Under the pieces are notes generated by a model, which saw nothing but the letters and a program-made list of their open reading frames with translations, had not been told where the DNA came from and ran no database searches. Positions 59,531-64,000 of a stretch of 64,000 nucleotides of DNA are shown piece by piece. Origin of the DNA: Candidatus Latescibacterota bacterium (GTDB lineage Bacteria > Latescibacterota > UBA2968 > UBA8231); assembly GCA_022820485.1 (NCBI GenBank), contig JAJEFJ010000068.1, positions 57,291 to 121,290 of the forward strand, given 5' to 3'. Each line of letters opens with the position of its first letter. The first letter of the stretch is position 1. The position numbers were made by a program, and so were the translations under genes.

Positions 59531-60697
59531 TTGCACACACCCCTATTGGACATCGCACCCACTGATCTGGTGGACATTGCAGTCGTCGCGTTGCTGCTTT
59601 GGGGTCTAGTGGTTTGGACCCGCCGAGCGCGAATGGCCCTGCTCGGTTTGGCTTTTTTGGGCGTCTTCTACCACCTGATAGCGCAGCAATTCAAGTTGCA
59701 GCTAACGACTTGGATCTTCCAAGGTTTTTTTGTGTGGTTAGTGCTGGTGCTGGTGGTGGTTTTCCAAGATGATTTGCGCCGGCTTTTTGAGCAGATCGCC
59801 ACGCTCGGTCTGCGCCGCAAGGCTCCACGGCCGGACTCCTCCAGCTTGGGAACGCTGACCAGGGGGTTGTGCCAGTTGGCCGTGAAAAGACGCGGGGCCT
59901 TGGTGGTCCTGCCGGGGCGCGGGCCGATAGAGCGGCATTTTTTGCAGCATGGGGTCCCTTTGGATGCGGAGATCAGCGAAGAACTCCTCGACAGCCTTTT
60001 CGATCCTGGTTCGGCTGGGCACGACGGCGCACTGGTGATGCAGAATAACAGGATCCAAGAGTTTGGCGTACATTTGCCGCTTTCCGAGAATAGGGACGAA
60101 CTGAAGGGAGGTGGTACGCGGCACGCGGCCGCGCTGGGCTTAGCCGAACGCAGCGACGCCCTGTGTCTGGTAGTCTCAGAGGAGCGCGGCACCATCGGGA
60201 TTGCCGTGCGGGGACAACTCGAGATTCTGGGCGATCCTACCGCACCTGTCAAACCGGGCGATTTGCGGGACAAGATCCAAGACCACTTAGAGCATACGGG
60301 TACCGAGGTCAAGGAGCGCCGGATCGAGTGGCGTTGGTTGGGGCGGCGCTTGGCGGAAGGTCTTTTGTCCTTTGCCTTTGCCTTGGGTGCGTGGCTGGTC
60401 TTCGTGCCGGTTGAGGAGGCGGTCCTCCAAGTGCGCGTAGACGTGGAGAACGTGCCCGCAGGATATGCGCTAACGGACGTCAGCCCCCAAGAGGTGGAGG
60501 TCGAGGTGGCCGGTCCGCGGTGGGCCATGTTGTTGGCGAGCAATGCGGGTCTCCAGGTTGTCATTGATGCCGATCTCGTCCGGTTGCAGCGGAGGACCTT
60601 TGAGGTGTCCGCCCAGTCCGTGCGCCATGCAACCGGGTTGAAGATTAAAAGCATCAAGCCAGAGAAGGTGAAACTAACCGTACAGAAAACGCGATGA
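59531..60697 (+). CDS. cdaA: Diadenylate cyclase CdaA fused to a YbbR domain
   Basis: 388 aa from a TTG with GGAGAAGG upstream. Three N-terminal helices (residues ~12-78) are followed by the DAC domain (~105-260): GALVVLPGRGPIERHF, AGHDGALVMQNN with the catalytic DGA (165-167), and GGTRHAAALGLAERSDA with the ATP-binding TRH (197-199; the usual form is RHRAA). It makes cyclic di-AMP. A fourth helix (~276-294) then leads into a YbbR-type domain (~296-380, VENVPAGYALTDVSPQEVEV). In Firmicutes that domain belongs to the separate regulator CdaR; here enzyme and regulator are one chain. Confidence 0.9.
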   Translation: MHTPLLDIAPTDLVDIAVVALLLWGLVVWTRRARMALLGLAFLGVFYHLIAQQFKLQLTTWIFQGFFVWLVLVLVVVFQDDLRRLFEQIATLGLRRKAPRPDSSSLGTLTRGLCQLAVKRRGALVVLPGRGPIERHFLQHGVPLDAEISEELLDSLFDPGSAGHDGALVMQNNRIQEFGVHLPLSENRDELKGGGTRHAAALGLAERSDALCLVVSEERGTIGIAVRGQLEILGDPTAPVKPGDLRDKIQDHLEHTGTEVKERRIEWRWLGRRLAEGLLSFAFALGAWLVFVPVEEAVLQVRVDVENVPAGYALTDVSPQEVEVEVAGPRWAMLLASNAGLQVVIDADLVRLQRRTFEVSAQSVRHATGLKIKSIKPEKVKLTVQKTR

Positions 60698-60731
60698 GGA
60701 GCGCGATGAAAATCACTGTGAAAGGCACGGC

Positions 60732-61466
60732 ATGGCACTGAGTGAGCAACAGATTGCGTTTTTTAAGCAGCAGGGCTATTTGATTCTGGAAAACTTCATC
60801 GCGCCGGAGCAGGTGGCCGCTTGGCGCGGGCAGTTCTGGAATCACGTAGGTGCCGATCCAACCGACCCGGCTAGTTGGCCCGATAGCTATGTGATCGACG
60901 GATTTGCAGTCGAACCGACCTTTGCGCAGTTGCCACAGATGCAGGAAGTAGTCGAGGCGATGGGCGGTGGGCAGTTTAGCGGCGGCGGCGGGTCCATGCT
61001 GGTGAAGTGGCCGGGCCCGGGGGAGGCGTGGGATTGGCCGGACCAAGGGCATATCGACGGCTATGGGCCGGGGGGCTGGAGCGGCGGTTTTATGCTGGGG
61101 GCGACGGCCTATCTCGACGATGTGGAAGCAAACGGCGGGCCCTTTATTTTTTGGCCGCAGAGCCATCTGCCGACCCACGCGTACTTCCGCGCGCATCCCG
61201 CCCACATCGACGGCAGTTTCCGCGACCGCGACGATTGGGAGCCGCGCCAATGGGGGTTGTTTTCAGACCGCTCGCCCCAAGGGCCGGAGCAATTTGTGGC
61301 GCGGGCCGGGGACGTAATTTTCTGGCACTGCTTTCTGTGTCACACCGGCTCGGTCAACATCCGCTCTAAGCCGCGGCTGGGGCTTTTCGCCCGCTGGCAC
61401 TACGCCGCGCGCGAGACGATGCGCTACGAGGTGCCGGAAGACCTGTGGAAGTATTGGGCGATCTAA
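60732..61466 (+). CDS. Phytanoyl-CoA dioxygenase (PhyH) family protein
   Basis: 244 aa. N-terminal ALSEQQIAFFKQQGYLILEN; the HxD is in DQGHIDGYGPGGWSGGFMLG and the distal His in FLCHTGSVNIRSKPRLGLFA. Glycine-rich WDWPDQGHIDGYGPGG around the metal site sets it apart from the other copies. It lies 34 bp after cdaA; no mechanistic link with c-di-AMP is known, so the arrangement may be accidental. Confidence 0.9.
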   Translation: MALSEQQIAFFKQQGYLILENFIAPEQVAAWRGQFWNHVGADPTDPASWPDSYVIDGFAVEPTFAQLPQMQEVVEAMGGGQFSGGGGSMLVKWPGPGEAWDWPDQGHIDGYGPGGWSGGFMLGATAYLDDVEANGGPFIFWPQSHLPTHAYFRAHPAHIDGSFRDRDDWEPRQWGLFSDRSPQGPEQFVARAGDVIFWHCFLCHTGSVNIRSKPRLGLFARWHYAARETMRYEVPEDLWKYWAI

Positions 61467-61590
61467 AACGCCCTGCTGTCGAGCCGCTCGGCCACCCGTG
61501 CGAGTTGCCCGTTTCGGAAAAATCGCATAAATTTTATGGTTTTGTAACAATCTGTCCGCCCTCATTCACCTTTTATCCTCGGGAGCTACA

Positions 61591-61836
61591 ATGGCCAAGT
61601 CGATGTTTTCTCGGGAAGTCGCCCTCAAGCTCGAAGGCGAAATCAACGCCTTTCAAGCCTGTCGCAGCCTGTCGCAGCGTGCGCGAGACATTAACACAGA
61701 GCGCAAACTGAGAGAAGCCGAAAGCGCAACTTCCGAGGAAGAGTTGCCCAATTCGTCGGCCAGTGCCATGCTGGACTTTGCCGAGGGTCGCATTACCCTC
61801 GCGCCGGAAGAGGATGCGGACTCAGACGAGCTCTGA
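61591..61836 (+). CDS. Small acidic protein, possibly a divergent RNA polymerase omega subunit
   Basis: 81 aa. MAKSMFSREVALKLEGEINA, then CRSLSQRARDINTERKLRE and an acidic C-terminus SAMLDFAEGRITLAPEED. The order RARxIN followed by an A-x-E-GRI strand recalls RpoZ, where the pattern is ALRARQIN and A-L-x-E-I-x-x-G-K/R-I, but the identity is weak. GGGAG lies upstream of the ATG; a TTGCCC-N17-TAAATT promoter is possible at 61506-61534. The gap to the next gene (61837-62053) shows no feature. Confidence 0.6.
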   Translation: MAKSMFSREVALKLEGEINAFQACRSLSQRARDINTERKLREAESATSEEELPNSSASAMLDFAEGRITLAPEEDADSDEL

Positions 61837-62053
61837 ATCGCCCGCCGCTAGCGACAGCCCATCTACGCTCTTTGTGGGCCTGCCCTTCACTTCCGTTTCC
61901 AACGAAAAAACATATAACCGTCGCGCTGGCGGTCGCGTACCTTGCTGACTAGGAGGCAGGGAACGGGGCCGTCGGCTTAGCGGAATGCGGCGCGGCACAT
62001 AGTACTTTCTCCCTCTTTCGTAGAGCGGATAAACGCCCGGTAAAGGAGGCGTC

Positions 62054-62992
62054 ATGGGCCTACAAAAAAACTGCTGTCCCCGCCGCCGCTGGGGCAAGAC
62101 CGAGCTTTCCATACCAGTAATTCCATTCGGGACACAAGGTTTTGGTGGCCACTTCGGGCCGGTTGACGACGAAGAGGCCATGGCCCTGATGCGCCGAGCC
62201 GTCGATTTGGGCGTCAATCACTTCGACTGCGCCCGCTGCTACGGCGACTCGCTGCGCAAGCTGGGCCGCGCAATCAAGGAAGGCGTCATCGCCCGCAGCG
62301 AGATCATCATCAGCGGGCGCGTCTGCTACCACAGCGCGGCTGAATGGGGGGGCTACGGCGAGGGGCGGCCCGACTATTCGGCGGCGCGGGTTTTGGCCGA
62401 TGCCGAAGATCAGCTAGAAATTTTGGGGATCGAGAAATTCGACGTGCTCTTCCTCCACGATCCGCCCGAGATCGAACTGACCCTTGAGGCCGGCGGCGCG
62501 CTCGAAGGGCTGGAACGGGTGCGTCAGCAGGGTGCCGTGGACTTCATCGGCTACGGCATGGGACCCCACGACTTTCACCTCGCGCACATTGCTTCGGGCC
62601 GCACCGACGCGATGCTGTGCTTCAGCGACTACAACTTGCTCCGGCAGAGCGCTGCCGACGCCATCCTGCCAGCGGCCGCAGCCGCGGACCTCGGAGTTCT
62701 CAACGGCTGGTCAATCATGCGCGGCTGGCTGACGGGCGTGCCCGTGGAGCGCTTTATACCGCGCGACAAGTGGGGTGAAGACCAGCACCGGGCTGCGGCC
62801 ATGCGCTTGTGGTGCAACGAGCAGGGCATCGACATGCTGGAGCTGACGTTGCAATTTTGCCTGCGCGAGGAACGGATTCACGGCAACCCCATCGGCTCGC
62901 TGAACATCGAGCAGCTAGAGCGGAACGTCGCGGCTGCCATGGCGGTCGTCTCCGACGAAACAATCGCCGCTTTTGTCGCAGCGGGACTCTAA
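62054..62992 (+). CDS. Aldo/keto reductase family protein
   Basis: 312 aa TIM barrel. WGKTELSIPVIPFGTQGFGG is the N-terminal signature. Asp and Tyr of the catalytic set are in NHFDCARCYGDSLRKLGRAI, and His in DVLFLHDPPEIELT. The usual catalytic Lys strand (TKV-type) reads IIISGRVCYHS, so Lys appears replaced by Gly. YNLLRQSAADAILPAAAAAD and a C-terminal NIEQLERNVAAAM-type helix follow. AAAGGAGG ribosome-binding site. May be a sugar dehydrogenase relative with altered chemistry. Confidence 0.87.
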   Translation: MGLQKNCCPRRRWGKTELSIPVIPFGTQGFGGHFGPVDDEEAMALMRRAVDLGVNHFDCARCYGDSLRKLGRAIKEGVIARSEIIISGRVCYHSAAEWGGYGEGRPDYSAARVLADAEDQLEILGIEKFDVLFLHDPPEIELTLEAGGALEGLERVRQQGAVDFIGYGMGPHDFHLAHIASGRTDAMLCFSDYNLLRQSAADAILPAAAAADLGVLNGWSIMRGWLTGVPVERFIPRDKWGEDQHRAAAMRLWCNEQGIDMLELTLQFCLREERIHGNPIGSLNIEQLERNVAAAMAVVSDETIAAFVAAGL

Positions 62993-63068
62993 GTTTGACG
63001 CCCCTTGGGGGTGTTCCGTACTTTCCGCCCGCCGGATCCTATAACTCGATTCCCATCAAAGGAGGGGC

Positions 63069-63839
63069 ATGGGAGCTGCAGAAGATTATTACGCGCAGAC
63101 GATGGAGCTATTGCAACGTCTGCGCGATACGCAAATGGACGCTATCGATCGGGCCGCGGCAATCTGCACCGAGAGCATTGCCAACGGCGGGTTGGTCTTT
63201 CTCTTTGGTGCTGGGCACTCGCGGATGATGTGCGAGGAAATGACGCCGCGCCAGGGATGTTTCGTGGGCTTTTTTGCGTTGGTCGAGCTAGCGGTATCGA
63301 ACCACGCGTCAATCGTCGGCACCAACGGATTGCGCGGGCCGCTCTTTTTGGAGAAGTACGAAGGCTACGCCGAGGAGATTCTCCAGGGGTTCAAGTTCGG
63401 GCCGCACGATGCCTTTATCTTGATTTCGACCAGCGGCATTCGGCCCCTGATCGTCGAGATGGCCATGGGCGCTAAGGCGCGGGGCTTGCCCGTGATCGCC
63501 ATGCTGTCGAAACCGCACGGCGACCAGTCGCCACCAGCGCACTCGTCGGGCCAGAAGCTGATGGATGTGGCCGACGTCGTCCTCGACAACCAGTGTCCAC
63601 CGGGGGACTGCGTGCTCGAGCTAGAGGGGTTGGAGTGGCGGACTGGGCCGGTATCGACGGTGACTGGCGCGATGATGATGAATATGCTGCGCTGCGAGGT
63701 GGCCGAGCGGTTGTTGGCGCGGGGGATCAAGCCAGAGCTATTGCCGAGCCATCAGTTTGTCGGCAATGTAAGCGCGGAGGAGCAGCTAGAGCGGTTTTAC
63801 GAGGGCTACCGCAAGAGCCTCAAACATTTGTACGAGTAG
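63069..63839 (+). CDS. SIS domain-containing phosphosugar-binding protein
   Basis: 256 aa. SIS fold: NGGLVFLFGAGHSRMMCEEM (phosphosugar loop), FKFGPHDAFILISTSGIRPL with the STSG motif, and LPVIAMLSKPHGDQSPPAHS. Similar to the UPF0309 group, related to N-acetylmuramic-acid-6-phosphate etherase and sugar isomerases; specific substrate unknown. GGAGG lies upstream of the ATG. The stop codon TAG lies within the GTAGGGGC repeat copy at 63836. Confidence 0.9.
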   Translation: MGAAEDYYAQTMELLQRLRDTQMDAIDRAAAICTESIANGGLVFLFGAGHSRMMCEEMTPRQGCFVGFFALVELAVSNHASIVGTNGLRGPLFLEKYEGYAEEILQGFKFGPHDAFILISTSGIRPLIVEMAMGAKARGLPVIAMLSKPHGDQSPPAHSSGQKLMDVADVVLDNQCPPGDCVLELEGLEWRTGPVSTVTGAMMMNMLRCEVAERLLARGIKPELLPSHQFVGNVSAEEQLERFYEGYRKSLKHLYE

Positions 63840-63966
63840 GGGCGACCCTTGTGGTCGCCCGCCTTGTGGTCGCCCGCCTTGTGGTCGCCCGCCTTGTGGT
63901 CGCCCGCCTTGTGGTCGCCCGCCTTGTGGTCGCCCGCCTTGTGGTCGCCCGCCTTGTGGTCGCCCG
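63836..63966 (+). repeat. GTAGGGGC palindrome extended into a 15-bp tandem array
   Basis: A dispersed copy (63836-63860, GTAGGGGCGACCC followed by TTGTGGTCGCCC) runs into a tandem repeat of unit GTGGTCGCCCGCCTT. Copies start at 63851, 63866, 63881, 63896, 63911, 63926, 63941 and 63956; seven are exact and the eighth is cut after 11 bases. The unit is the right arm of the palindrome plus GCCTT, so the array arose from that arm by slippage. Confidence 0.93.
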
Positions 63967-64000
63967 CACCCATCCCTATCGACCCAACTCCAAAACCACA

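Noticed and set aside
63851-63966. Regular repeat array that could be read as CRISPR
   Set aside because: Units are contiguous 15-bp copies with no spacers and derive from a neighbouring palindrome; no cas genes are present.

Overview
This window looks like a chromosomal segment from an uncultured, GC-rich, Gram-negative-type bacterium. I infer the Latescibacterota/Poribacteria neighbourhood from gene content only, without a phylogeny. The clues are six phytanoyl-CoA dioxygenase (PhyH) family genes in 64 kb, acid-sugar dehydratases of the enolase superfamily, Gfo/Idh/MocA oxidoreductases, sugar isomerase-like genes, three secreted proteins with FlgD-like C-terminal domains, and dispersed GTAGGGGC-type palindromes. 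There is no rRNA, CRISPR array or prophage. One tRNA-Leu(CAA) is present.

Layout. 1-3.2 kb is a minus-strand envelope operon (uppS-cdsA-rseP-queG, queG cut by the window edge). 3.4-6.9 kb holds plus-strand housekeeping genes: 5-formyl-THF cyclo-ligase, NIPSNAP, Dus and inositol-3-phosphate synthase. 6.9-9.2 kb is a restriction-modification cassette with tail-to-tail R and M genes. 9.2-17.4 kb is a catabolic island: a minus-strand operon (two PhyH, VOC, enolase-superfamily dehydratase, SDR) diverges from a plus-strand set (CoA-transferase III, Gfo/Idh, RraA-like) across a strong promoter with an operator-like inverted repeat. 17.5-19 kb carries pnuC and pheA. 19.2-24.8 kb has a secreted Cache/FlgD-like protein and a complete sugar-type ABC importer. 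An IS200/IS605 element (tnpA plus full-length tnpB) lies directly upstream of that importer. 26.7-30.4 kb has a zinc-ribbon membrane protein, an M24 peptidase, an inositol-monophosphatase-like enzyme and a galactonate-dehydratase-like enzyme.

30.5-31.9 kb is a toxin-antitoxin patch: a HicB-type antitoxin paired with a PIN toxin, then a second antitoxin followed by a truncated PIN gene. 32.5-42 kb contains a lactonase, two tandem paralogous secreted discoidin/FlgD-like proteins, PhyH, TauE, a PLP enzyme and a Gfo/Idh enzyme. 42-46.9 kb has a bicupin, a DUF3500 protein, a GlgE-like GH13 enzyme and a TIM-barrel isomerase. 47-51.7 kb holds hrpA and an AbrB/PIN module with a near-perfect operator. 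53-56.4 kb is an nfeD-nfeD-floA membrane-microdomain operon with a strong promoter. After tRNA-Leu comes a duplicated two-helix microprotein, an unrecognised barrel protein, PhyH, a fused diadenylate cyclase-YbbR protein, PhyH, a possible omega-subunit-like small protein, an aldo/keto reductase and a SIS-domain protein. The window ends in a 15-bp tandem array grown out of the dispersed palindrome.

Functionally, the window is geared to taking up and oxidatively breaking down modified sugars or small organic acids (PhyH, SDR, dehydratases, Gfo/Idh, CoA-transferase, importer), with ordinary cell-envelope, tRNA and signalling genes in between. The most unusual elements are an R-M cassette whose methyltransferase carries its own RHH-like domain and has a palindrome inside its promoter, chimeric toxin-antitoxin pairs, the CdaA-YbbR fusion, and the repeat family.
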